From contig NZ_JPRO01000019.1 in the NCBI RefSeq assembly GCF_000737785.1, positions 1 to 51,283 of the forward strand: a DNA stretch of 51,283 nucleotides, given 5' to 3'. Origin of the DNA: Chryseobacterium luteum. GTDB lineage: Bacteria > Bacteroidota > Bacteroidia > Flavobacteriales > Weeksellaceae. The notes below the pieces were generated by a model. That model saw only the letters and a program-made list of their open reading frames with translations, had not been told where the DNA came from and ran no database searches. Both the position numbers and the translations under genes were made by a program. This document shows, one piece after another, positions 27,225 through 35,079 of the stretch; within the stretch, counting starts at the first letter, position 1; every line of letters begins with the position of its first letter.

Positions 27225-27241
27225 CTATAATTATGATAGTT
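27223..27241. promoter_or_regulatory. Candidate HxlR operator
   Basis: AACTAT-AATTATG-ATAGTT is a perfect 6-bp inverted repeat with a 7-bp spacer. It covers the predicted transcription start of the oxidoreductase gene, as expected for a repressor site. A related ATAGTTATTGCAAA stands at the other end of the promoter region. Confidence 0.5.
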
Positions 27242-27273
27242 CATATTAAACACATTCAAAACAAATAAAGACA

Positions 27274-27936
27274 ATGAAAATTTTAATTGTAATCGCACAT
27301 CCTGAACCGAAAAGTTTTAATGCTGCCATGTATCAGCAAGCAATAGAAACACTTGAAGAAAATGGCCACGAAGTAAAAACATCGGACCTATACCGAATGA
27401 ATTTCAATCCTGTTTCTGACAGAGAAAATTTCACGACTGTAAAAAACACAGCTTATTTCAGCCAACAAGCGGAAGAACATTTTGCTTCTGAAAACAATGG
27501 CTTTACAAATGACATACTTGCAGAACAGGATAAAGTACTTTGGTGTGATCTGATGATCTGGCAATTTCCACTTTGGTGGTTTTCTGTTCCTGCCCTATTG
27601 AAAGGCTGGGTAGATAAGGTTTTTGCGATGGGAAAGTTTTATGATAACGGCCAAATGTATGAAACCGGCCTGCTCAAAGGTAAGAAGGCCCTCTTATCCA
27701 TAACAACAGGTGGTCCGGAGAAGAATTACGTCACAGAAAAATATGGCAGCATTAATCAAATTTTACATCCTATTCAAACAGGCATTCTTGAATTTGTCGG
27801 TTTCTCTGTGCTGCCGGCTGAAATAAATTTTTCTATTGAACGCATTACAGAGGAAGAAAGGAAAGAGATTTTAGAAAGATGGAGCAACCGTCTGAAAAAT
27901 ATTTTCACTGAACCTGCCATAACAGCCTATAAATAG
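27274..27936 (+). CDS. NAD(P)H-dependent quinone oxidoreductase-like flavoprotein (Flavodoxin_2)
   Basis: A 220-residue flavodoxin-fold protein of the NQO1/MdaB type. The N-terminus MKILIVIAHPEPKSFNAAMY holds the first strand and the FMN/FAD phosphate loop. FPLWWFSVPALLKGWVDKVF and LLSITTGGP are further family signatures. Such enzymes reduce quinones or electrophilic compounds by two electrons. The divergent HxlR repressor and shared promoter region suggest induction by quinone or aldehyde stress. Confidence 0.92.
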   Translation: MKILIVIAHPEPKSFNAAMYQQAIETLEENGHEVKTSDLYRMNFNPVSDRENFTTVKNTAYFSQQAEEHFASENNGFTNDILAEQDKVLWCDLMIWQFPLWWFSVPALLKGWVDKVFAMGKFYDNGQMYETGLLKGKKALLSITTGGPEKNYVTEKYGSINQILHPIQTGILEFVGFSVLPAEINFSIERITEEERKEILERWSNRLKNIFTEPAITAYK

Positions 27937-27956
27937 TAAAGGTAATCAGGGAATAT

Positions 27957-28014
27957 AAAAAATCATAGTGTACAGCATCAAATTTCATTGTACTATTTGA
28001 TGCTGTACACTATG
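27957..28014 (-). terminator. Long perfect-stem terminator of the GT14 gene
   Basis: The arms at 27964-27983 and 27995-28014 are perfect 20-bp reverse complements with an 11-nt loop. On the minus strand the stem runs into ATTTTTTA, so it acts for the minus-strand gene ending at 28048. The convergent oxidoreductase gene ends at 27936 on the other side; no T-tract follows in its direction. A perfect 20-bp stem is longer than usual. Confidence 0.7.
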
Positions 28015-28047
28015 GTCTTGTATAAGCGTTTTTCGGAGAAAGATGTC

Positions 28048-29010
28048 CTAATTCAAATGATTAAAACTTTTGGAAATATCCTTGATGTCTGTTATTTTTA
28101 CTGCCGTTTTGAAAGACTCATCATACTGCTTTTTAATATGTCCGATTATTTCACCATCCACATTATCATCAAACTTGCGGGCAAAAAGATGATCCCCTTT
28201 CTGAAGAAATGCCAGATCTGATATTGTAAAGGTTTTGGGACGCAGTTTGATATCACCGTCAGGAATCCAGATGATGGCTCTTTTGTCATCATTAACAAGC
28301 GTGCCATTAAAAGATGTATTCATTAAAACGGTCTGAAAAAAGGATTCATCAGCAATCAGGGTATTTAAATAGTAGTCCTCAAATTTTTTCACTTCAGCAC
28401 TGTTGATCATGAATTCACAACAATTCCTGGTCAGGATCAACCATTGCCCGCCGATATAAGGAATCACGTCTTTCATAAACGCTCTTTTATGGGTCCTGTC
28501 TGAGATCTTGTTTCCAATTTCTTCAAAATAGTTTTCAATCCTATTCATAGTCTCAGGCCTGCTTTCTTCCTGATTGGCGATCTTAATATAGTTTCTGCCA
28601 TAATTTTCAGACAAAAATGACTTGATCACATTCTGTGATTTTAATGGAAAATCCTGTCCGCTCAGATTGATAAAATAATCCCATTTTGCATCCATCTCCA
28701 GCAGGTATTTCATTCCATCCAATTCAGCCTGCACCATACTATAGCCTCCCCATACCACGTTTTCGCTGTCAAGAATATGCACATTAGGATATAATTTCAG
28801 GAAGCCTCTCACCTCTTCACCAATTTCCCGGCTTGCTTTTTTGTCAATATGGATGAGATAAAAGTTGGCAGATTCATAGATCGCATTGAAAAGCCTTTTA
28901 AACTGATCCGGTAAACGATGTACCAGGATCAGATAGGCAATACTAATCGATTCCGGAGATCGTACACCCATGCTATGTCCATTACTTTCGCTCAGATAAA
29001 CATTTTTCAT
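28048..29010 (-). CDS. Core-2/I-branching N-acetylglucosaminyltransferase-like protein (GT14)
   Basis: A 320-residue soluble glycosyltransferase. AYLILVHRLPDQFKRLF (about 25-41), FYLIHIDKKAS and VVWGGYSMVQAEL (about 85-97) followed by WDYFINLSGQDFPL are the signature blocks of the GT14 (beta-1,6-GlcNAc transferase-like) family. The acceptor is unknown; bacterial members decorate cell-surface glycans. The N-terminal 20 residues (ESNGHSMGVRSPES) look added to the family core. It stands alone, with its own terminator. Confidence 0.9.
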   Translation of the reverse strand: MKNVYLSESNGHSMGVRSPESISIAYLILVHRLPDQFKRLFNAIYESANFYLIHIDKKASREIGEEVRGFLKLYPNVHILDSENVVWGGYSMVQAELDGMKYLLEMDAKWDYFINLSGQDFPLKSQNVIKSFLSENYGRNYIKIANQEESRPETMNRIENYFEEIGNKISDRTHKRAFMKDVIPYIGGQWLILTRNCCEFMINSAEVKKFEDYYLNTLIADESFFQTVLMNTSFNGTLVNDDKRAIIWIPDGDIKLRPKTFTISDLAFLQKGDHLFARKFDDNVDGEIIGHIKKQYDESFKTAVKITDIKDISKSFNHLN

Positions 29011-29160
29011 TTTATATTATTTAAAAATTATAAATGTTTACAACTTATTTCATAAAGTATTAATCCACATTTTTATAAATATACGAAAAATAAAACACTT
29101 TTATTGTAAATTATAAAACTTAGATTACTGCTTAACTACTGCATCTGTTTTTAAGACCGC

Positions 29161-29270
29161 CAGTTTATTACCCGCAACAATGCAAACAAAGGGATACCGA
29201 AACGGTTTGAATATTTATTGAAAGGCTATTTTTTTATCTGACATCCCTCACTTGCCTTCTGTAGCTTTTT
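29161..29270 (+). pseudogene. Remnant of an AraC-type regulator
   Basis: The fragment at 29161 reads QFITRNNANKGIPKRFEYLL and KGYF before a stop. It aligns with residues 186-209 of the AraC protein at 17481 (QFITRKAVNNDILQKTETLL); 14 bases (CAGTTTATTACCCG) are identical between 29161-29174 and 18036-18049. A frameshifted piece (LPSVAFFTDK) follows at about 29251, where AraC has VPTVQYLSKQ. The upstream part of the gene is absent, and the rest of the 29011-29374 gap has nothing else recognisable. Confidence 0.45.
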
Positions 29271-29374
29271 TCACCGACAAATAAAGGACAGGAACAACTC
29301 CAAATGAATCCAGAAGCTTGAATTGACAATCAAGTAGGCATTTATCGAATCCGTTTAAGCATACGGCATAAGCT

Positions 29375-29752
29375 TTGAATGACAACACCAACACACCATT
29401 TACTAAAGTTATGAATAATAAAATAATATTGGAAAATGCCAATAAGGCTATTACCAAGGGAGACCACGAAACATTTTTAAGCTATCTAACTGATGATATT
29501 ATATGGACTTTTGTCGGAGAACAGGTCATATCCGGCAAGGATCAGGTACGCCGTTATATAAATGACACCTACAGGCAACCTCCAAAATTCGATGTAGAGA
29601 CCCTCATTGAAGAAGGAAACTATGTGACGGCAGTTGGCAGGATAGCACTGATGAATAAGAATGATGAATGGATAGAATACAACTACTGCGACATCTGGCG
29701 GTTTGAAGATGCAAAAATGGCAGAATTAAAAGCTTTTGTCATCAAAATATAA
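29375..29752 (+). CDS. SnoaL/NTF2-like protein
   Basis: A 125-residue cone-shaped alpha/beta barrel protein of the nuclear transport factor 2 / SnoaL-like family (pattern NKAITKGDHETFLSYLTDD, then IIWTF, GKDQVRRYI and YNYCDIWRFEDAKMAELKAF). The ATG at 29411 (MNNKIILENA) is an equally good start. Members bind small ligands or act as isomerases or hydrolases; no catalytic residue can be assigned. A serine hydrolase gene follows on the same strand. Confidence 0.85.
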   Translation: MNDNTNTPFTKVMNNKIILENANKAITKGDHETFLSYLTDDIIWTFVGEQVISGKDQVRRYINDTYRQPPKFDVETLIEEGNYVTAVGRIALMNKNDEWIEYNYCDIWRFEDAKMAELKAFVIKI

Positions 29753-29825
29753 TTTTCTCAATCTAATCTGTACCATTTACTATCTGATACAACTCAGATG
29801 GGATATCAGAACTATCTTAAACAAT

Positions 29826-30956
29826 ATGAATAAAAAGTGGGCATTTTTTATCACAGGGACTTCAGCCATTATTTCATTGATTTATCTTTCAGGATATGGC
29901 TATATTTTTAAAGCGATTGGTATTAATTTAAAAAAGGGATCGCTGACTCCTTCTACCGATGACGGAGAAAAATTCCCGTTCCATCCCGTTCCAAATCAGT
30001 ACCCAAGACCTTTTGAAAAAGACAACAGTTACAATTCAAATAAACTCTCAGAAAGCCTTCTTGAAGACCTGAAGAAAACGAGGGCATCCTCCCTTATCGT
30101 TATCCGGGATAGCAAACTAGTGTATGAACAATATTGGAAAGATCACAATTCCAGATCCCTTCTCAATTCTTTTTCGATCGCAAAAGGCATACTTTCTATG
30201 TTAGTAGGCTGCGCCATTGATGATGGTTACCTGCATTCCGAAGACCAATTGGTTCATACCCTACTCCCAAAGTATAAAAACAGCAGGTATGGAAAGTTCC
30301 TCACCATTCGCCATCTGATGACTATGCAGGCTGGTTTGGACTGGAAAGAAGAATACCGCCATCCTTTTGCATCCAACTCCAAGCAATACTTTGTGGAAGA
30401 TCTTGCCGAGCAGGCTCTCGAAGTAGATATAAAAGAAATGCCCGGAGAAAGATATGAATACCAAAGTGTTTCTGCCCAGTTGTTAGGAATGGTTTTGAAA
30501 AAAGCAACAGGAAAAGATTTGGCGACCTATCTTTCAGAAAAAATATGGAAGCCTTTGGGAATGGAATCCCCGGCAAACTGGAGTACCGATGAGAAAGGGC
30601 TTGAAAAAGCATTCTGCTGCATTCACGCAACAGCGAGGGATTTTGCAAAGATCGGCCAGCTAATCATGCAGGATGGCAATTGGAACGGCCAACAGATCAT
30701 CAGTGAAGCCTATTGCAAAAGAATGCTTACACCTACAAAAGAAAATGACGCCTTCTGTTATACGATCTGGGCAGACGATGACTACGATATAAAGCACCGG
30801 TTCTTCTATGGCTTCCTTGGTCAGTTCATTATTATGATTCCTGAGAAAAAGATGGTCATTGTAAAGACTGGTTTTTATAACCGATTAGAAGTAGATAAAA
30901 AGTTAAGACCCTGTCAGGTGAGGTTATTAATAGAAGAGCTAACTCAACTGGTATAG
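29826..30956 (+). CDS. Serine hydrolase, beta-lactamase family (class C-like)
   Basis: A 376-residue enzyme. I choose the ATG at 29826, which gives an N-terminal hydrophobic anchor (MNKKWAFFITGTSAIISLIY); the open frame extends upstream to 29736 without a sensible signal. SxxK is S117-I-A-K120 (SFSIAKGIL), and YEYQSVSAQLLG carries the second-motif tyrosine. LMTMQAGLDWKEEY follows the LLTMxSGL pattern. Related to 6-aminohexanoate-dimer hydrolase/EstB-type esterases. It is not a close paralog of the serine hydrolase at 23984-25021. It starts 73 bp after the NTF2-like gene. Confidence 0.88.
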   Translation: MNKKWAFFITGTSAIISLIYLSGYGYIFKAIGINLKKGSLTPSTDDGEKFPFHPVPNQYPRPFEKDNSYNSNKLSESLLEDLKKTRASSLIVIRDSKLVYEQYWKDHNSRSLLNSFSIAKGILSMLVGCAIDDGYLHSEDQLVHTLLPKYKNSRYGKFLTIRHLMTMQAGLDWKEEYRHPFASNSKQYFVEDLAEQALEVDIKEMPGERYEYQSVSAQLLGMVLKKATGKDLATYLSEKIWKPLGMESPANWSTDEKGLEKAFCCIHATARDFAKIGQLIMQDGNWNGQQIISEAYCKRMLTPTKENDAFCYTIWADDDYDIKHRFFYGFLGQFIIMIPEKKMVIVKTGFYNRLEVDKKLRPCQVRLLIEELTQLV

Positions 30957-31229
30957 TATTCCCAAAAGATAAAACAGGTATGCAAATTGAATTTTAGACA
31001 AGTGTAATATTCTTACGGAAAAAGCTTACCAGAAAAAACATTCTGACATCTTAAAAAATGACACTTAGACTGAAAATAAAATCAGTATGAACGAATAACG
31101 AACATACTGATTATTGTAAACATTGATAGCGAAGCCACATGATGTGGAGAATTATATATTTCTAAGCTTTCTAAAAGGAATCTGAAATACTTTTTTAACA
31201 GTTTTGCTCCCTTTTACAAATTTTATAAA

Positions 31230-31964
31230 TTAGTTGTCTGCCACTTCAATGCCTGTTATTTTTCCACCCTCCCAATATGTGGTTACTTTAGATTTCAGCT
31301 TCAAAATATCTGTAATAGTGAAAACGTATTTTTTACCATCTTCTGTAAAGTAAGAAAGTTCTGCTTTCATACTCATACGGTTAATAGGATATTCACCTTC
31401 CTGTTTTGCAATATCCAAAACATTTTTCCCGTTTTGAACGTAGGGGGCAAAACCTTGTAATAATCCGATTTCTTTTTCTTCAGAATAGGCATCAATTATA
31501 TGCTGTACCTCTTCAGGAATAGAAAATTTACTTTTTGTTAAAGCCGGCTTCAGAACGGTATACTGTGTTTCAGAAGGGGTAGTAATCACAATTTTGTCGA
31601 TGCTCGTATTTTCATCTACAAGATAATAAGCATCGTTGAATCCTGAATCTACATCATGGCCATAATAGGGAAGATCTTCTGATTTTAGCTCCTGCTCTTT
31701 GCTGAAGGCTTTTAGAAAAATCATTTCATTCTTTGGGTTTTTCACTTCCAGATAGATGTATTTTTTTCCTTTGGGTGCTATCTGTATCATTTCATCTTTA
31801 GCAGCACGCAGAACTTTTCCTTCCTCCAGTTTTACAATGGTGACAGGGTTCTGTTCTATTTTGAATTCTTTACCAATTTCTACATTTGCATCATCTTTTC
31901 CACAAGATGTGAAAAGGAGCACAAGCGAAAGAAACGGGATTAAAATAATTGACTGTTTTCTCAT
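31230..31964 (-). CDS. Lipoprotein of unknown function
   Basis: A 244-residue lipoprotein with lipobox LFTSC (C21) followed by GKDDANVEIG. The mature part looks like mixed beta sequence (VTIVKLEEGKVLRAAKDEM, IYLEVKNPKNEMIFLK) without a named motif. It ends in EGGKITGIEVADN. It shares orientation with two small membrane proteins upstream (132 and 506 bp away) and may be expressed with them. A 273-bp gap with no recognisable feature separates it from the serine hydrolase. Confidence 0.68.
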   Translation of the reverse strand: MRKQSIILIPFLSLVLLFTSCGKDDANVEIGKEFKIEQNPVTIVKLEEGKVLRAAKDEMIQIAPKGKKYIYLEVKNPKNEMIFLKAFSKEQELKSEDLPYYGHDVDSGFNDAYYLVDENTSIDKIVITTPSETQYTVLKPALTKSKFSIPEEVQHIIDAYSEEKEIGLLQGFAPYVQNGKNVLDIAKQEGEYPINRMSMKAELSYFTEDGKKYVFTITDILKLKSKVTTYWEGGKITGIEVADN

Positions 31965-32095
31965 AGTTTAAAGATTTTGAATTAAGATTATTCTTTTTTT
32001 GGTTATTAAAAATTAAGCTGCAATACTATATAATAAGAATTTTGTGCTTCTTTTAACCCAGATGATTTCAAGACTTTTCATAGTTTTATAGTAAT

Positions 32096-32362
32096 TTAAA
32101 AATGTCCTGTTGCTATATAAAACATAAGCCATCCCAGGCAGCCGATGGCCAATCTCCAGATCAATTTTTTTAATAAACCGTTTGAGAGTGCTTTTCCTGT
32201 TTCGAGATGTTCGTCTGTTCTCTCATTTGCTGTTCCTACCTTCTTTGAAATCTTAGTTCCTGCCACAGCACTTAGTGATAATATATAAAGAACTGCCACC
32301 CAGGCTGCATTAGCAAAGCCTAAAAACATGAGGATCATGCCTATTATTGATAAAGTATCCAT
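32096..32362 (-). CDS. Small membrane protein, two helices
   Basis: An 88-residue protein with membrane segments at about 5-30 and 66-85 joined by a polar loop (KKVGTANERTDEHLETGK). No family is recognised. It lies between a lipoprotein gene and a 180-residue membrane protein on the same strand. Confidence 0.6.
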   Translation of the reverse strand: MDTLSIIGMILMFLGFANAAWVAVLYILSLSAVAGTKISKKVGTANERTDEHLETGKALSNGLLKKLIWRLAIGCLGWLMFYIATGHF

Positions 32363-32469
32363 CTTTTTCTGGTTTAATTTTGTTTTTCTTCGAAAATTCC
32401 AAGCTCATTGCATTGGAATTCCGAAATTATTATTTGATTCTAAAAATAAGTAATGACGATTGAGTTTAA

Positions 32470-33012
32470 TTAAATGCAATCTGAGCTTCTTTCGGGTATA
32501 AATTTGTAACTCATAAAAGCACAGACTGAGGATATAGTCAGAGCGACCAATGCGATTAAAGCTATAGTTTTAGGATTTTCGCCGGAGTATTTGCCTGCTT
32601 CAATGTAAGGAGCACACAGCCATACTCCAAGTGCTAAAAAAATTACTGCAATGCTCAGCTTTGTTACCACTTGTTTTTTCATCAATGCTGCCACCACCAT
32701 CACAAAAGCCAGAACCGCTAATAGGATTCCTAATTTCCCTGCATATTCTACCTTCCATCTCGGAGGTGTTTTTTCAATAAGCTGTAAGCTTTCCTGAACC
32801 TGGGGATCATCTATCTTTGTAACGTCTATACCCTGCTTCTTTAATTCATCAATTTGTTTTTGTGCATTATCCACAAGAATATAAGCCTGATCTGTTTTTT
32901 GGGAATCTCCGTCAGTCCCCATTCTATTCTCTATTATTTTAAATTGAAATACAGATAATACCCCGCCGACTACAAAGGCTAAAATCATAAAAATTAAAGT
33001 TAATACTCTCAT
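32470..33012 (-). CDS. Four-helix membrane protein of unknown function
   Basis: A 180-residue protein with membrane segments at about 4-24, 93-111, 117-136 and 148-168. The first helix is followed by a roughly 65-residue hydrophilic helix-rich region (NAQKQIDELKKQGIDVTKI). Function is unknown. It ends 107 bp before the small membrane protein at 32362. Confidence 0.62.
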   Translation of the reverse strand: MRVLTLIFMILAFVVGGVLSVFQFKIIENRMGTDGDSQKTDQAYILVDNAQKQIDELKKQGIDVTKIDDPQVQESLQLIEKTPPRWKVEYAGKLGILLAVLAFVMVVAALMKKQVVTKLSIAVIFLALGVWLCAPYIEAGKYSGENPKTIALIALVALTISSVCAFMSYKFIPERSSDCI

Positions 33013-33218
33013 AAATTGTTGTTTTAATTTGAAATATGGTTAATAATTAATGAAATGCCTTAAGCATTTTTCAAAAATAGAATAAAAGTTCTGCTTTGAT
33101 TCAGTAAATGAATATCCGTAGGGAATTACAGGAAATCCGTTTCACTTTTTGATACAAAAGAAAAATCCCAAATTCCATTAGATGAAATTCAGGATTGAAA
33201 TTTGAAGATTTATTTATT

Positions 33219-35060
33219 TTACTTTTTAATCACTTTTAATGTTTTTATCTCGCTGCCAGAATTTACTTTTACCAGATAAACTCCGGAAGACAGGCTGGAA
33301 AGATCAATAGTTGTTTTGTTGGCATTGATAGCTTTAGTTAATACCTGCTGCCCAACCATATTATAAATCGTTACCGAACTAATATTTTTATCAAACGAAA
33401 TAGTCAGGTTGTCATGTACCGGATTTGGATAGACTTTTAGATGATCCGCTATTGTTGAAATTTCATCAGTTGATAAATTGCTTACCGGGCAGGCAAGAGC
33501 AGTAAATATGTTTTTCTGAACAGTAGTACCGTCCCCTATCTGCCCTGAATCGTTATTTCCGGCTGCTTTCAAAATGTCATTATTATTGATGATCAAAGTA
33601 TGAAGCGCTCCGGCAGAAACCATCTTATAGTCGTTGTCATTTCCTACAGAAATCCAGTTGGAAGTATTCGTCGTATTATTACCAAACTGGCCAAAATTAT
33701 TGTCACCGCAAGTAAAAATATTTCCATACGTTGTTATTCCTACCGTATGATACCACCCTGCATCAATGCTTTGAACCTGATCAAATACCGCAGCAGGTGT
33801 AGATCTGTTGGTATTCGTTCCGTCGCCTAACTGTCCTTCCCCGTTAGCTCCCCAGGTGTAAAGTGATCCATTGGCATTTTTTGCTACTGAATGGTTATAT
33901 CCTGCAGAAACGTTTGTCCAGCCTGTAGCTGTTCCGATTTGTACAGGTATAGCCTTACTTACAGTTGTACCGTCACCCAGCTGTCCGTAATTATTTAAGC
34001 CCCACGCCCAAAGTGTACCGTTGGTTCTTATTCCCAGAGAGAAACTATTGCCACCCGTTACACTTTGCCAATTTGTTGATGTTCCTATCTGTGTAGGGAC
34101 AGTTTTATTGACGGTTGTACCGTCTCCCAATTGTCCGTTTCCGTTATTTCCCCAACCCCAAAGTGTTCCGTTGGCTTTTATGGCGAATGTATGCTCTACT
34201 CCGCTGGCAATATCCGTCCAATCGGCAGCTGTTCCTATTTGTGTAGGTACATTTCTGTCAACAGTGGTTCCGTTTCCTAACTGGCCGACCGAATTATAGC
34301 CCCAGGCCCACAGTGTTCCATTGGCTTTTAATCCAATTGTGTACTGAGCACCTGTAACAATTTTTTTCCAGTTTGTTGCTGTTCCTATTTGTGTAGGTAC
34401 AATTCTGGCGGTATTTGTTCCATCACCTAATTGTCCTTCATCATTAGCACCCCAGGCCCAAAGCGTTCCATCTGTTTTAATTCCTAAAGAATGGGTATTA
34501 CCTGCACTAATGCTTTTCCAGCAAACTGAAGGTGTGGTAGTCTGCACATCAATAACATTTCTAAAAACAGGGCCCCAAACACCCGTGTTATCTTTGATGC
34601 GGATATTAAATACGTGAAGCCCCGCAGACGGTAAAGCAATCCCTGTTCTGGTAAGCTGCTCGTAGGTACCGTTAAAATTTCCGTCGGCAGCCAATACGGG
34701 AGTACCGTTTCCTGTCCCCGGATCGGTATCCCAAAAATACTCAGCCAGTGCAATAGCCATTATGGTAGATGGCAGAGTTTGCTGAACGTTAATAATGTTC
34801 GTGAAAACCGGTCCCCAAACGCCGGTGTTATCTTTGATACGGATACATAATTTATGCAACCCATTTCCCGGGGTGGCCACTCCTGTTTTCGTCAATTGTT
34901 CAAAAGTGCTGCTGAAACTACCATCTGTAGCCGATACCGGAGTTCCGTTTCCTGCTCCCGGATCGGTATCCCAAAAATATTCAGCCTGGCTTACGAACAT
35001 TTGTGCCGAACACCATGTTACCATAAGCAAAGCGATGATACTGTAGATATATTTTTTCAT
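33219..35060 (-). CDS. Secreted RCC1-repeat protein with T9SS sorting domain
   Basis: A 613-residue secreted protein in four parts. The signal peptide is 1-20. Two 80-residue direct repeats follow, starting AEYFWDTDPG at 26 and 106 and each ending DNTGVWGPVF. About seven RCC1/BLIP-II repeats (about 181-530; period about 50, TLWAWGxNxxGQLGDGT) form a beta-propeller. The C-terminal type A T9SS sorting domain (about 540-613) contains VYPNPVHDNLTISF and SGVYLVKVNSGS. It is probably exported by the type IX system and held at the cell surface or released. RCC1 propellers bind proteins or other partners. It starts 19 bp after the beta-helix gene, so they form an operon. Confidence 0.9.
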   Translation of the reverse strand: MKKYIYSIIALLMVTWCSAQMFVSQAEYFWDTDPGAGNGTPVSATDGSFSSTFEQLTKTGVATPGNGLHKLCIRIKDNTGVWGPVFTNIINVQQTLPSTIMAIALAEYFWDTDPGTGNGTPVLAADGNFNGTYEQLTRTGIALPSAGLHVFNIRIKDNTGVWGPVFRNVIDVQTTTPSVCWKSISAGNTHSLGIKTDGTLWAWGANDEGQLGDGTNTARIVPTQIGTATNWKKIVTGAQYTIGLKANGTLWAWGYNSVGQLGNGTTVDRNVPTQIGTAADWTDIASGVEHTFAIKANGTLWGWGNNGNGQLGDGTTVNKTVPTQIGTSTNWQSVTGGNSFSLGIRTNGTLWAWGLNNYGQLGDGTTVSKAIPVQIGTATGWTNVSAGYNHSVAKNANGSLYTWGANGEGQLGDGTNTNRSTPAAVFDQVQSIDAGWYHTVGITTYGNIFTCGDNNFGQFGNNTTNTSNWISVGNDNDYKMVSAGALHTLIINNNDILKAAGNNDSGQIGDGTTVQKNIFTALACPVSNLSTDEISTIADHLKVYPNPVHDNLTISFDKNISSVTIYNMVGQQVLTKAINANKTTIDLSSLSSGVYLVKVNSGSEIKTLKVIKK

Positions 35061-35079
35061 TTTGTTGTACGATTAAGGA

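Noticed and set aside
29248..29457. 69-residue open frame on the minus strand, with a membrane-like start
   Set aside because: It overlaps the NTF2-like gene start and the AraC remnant on the other strand; the plus-strand reading explains the sequence better.
33780..34500. DNA-level tandem repeats on the plus strand
   Set aside because: These simply reflect the RCC1 protein repeats encoded on the minus strand, not a CRISPR or satellite array.
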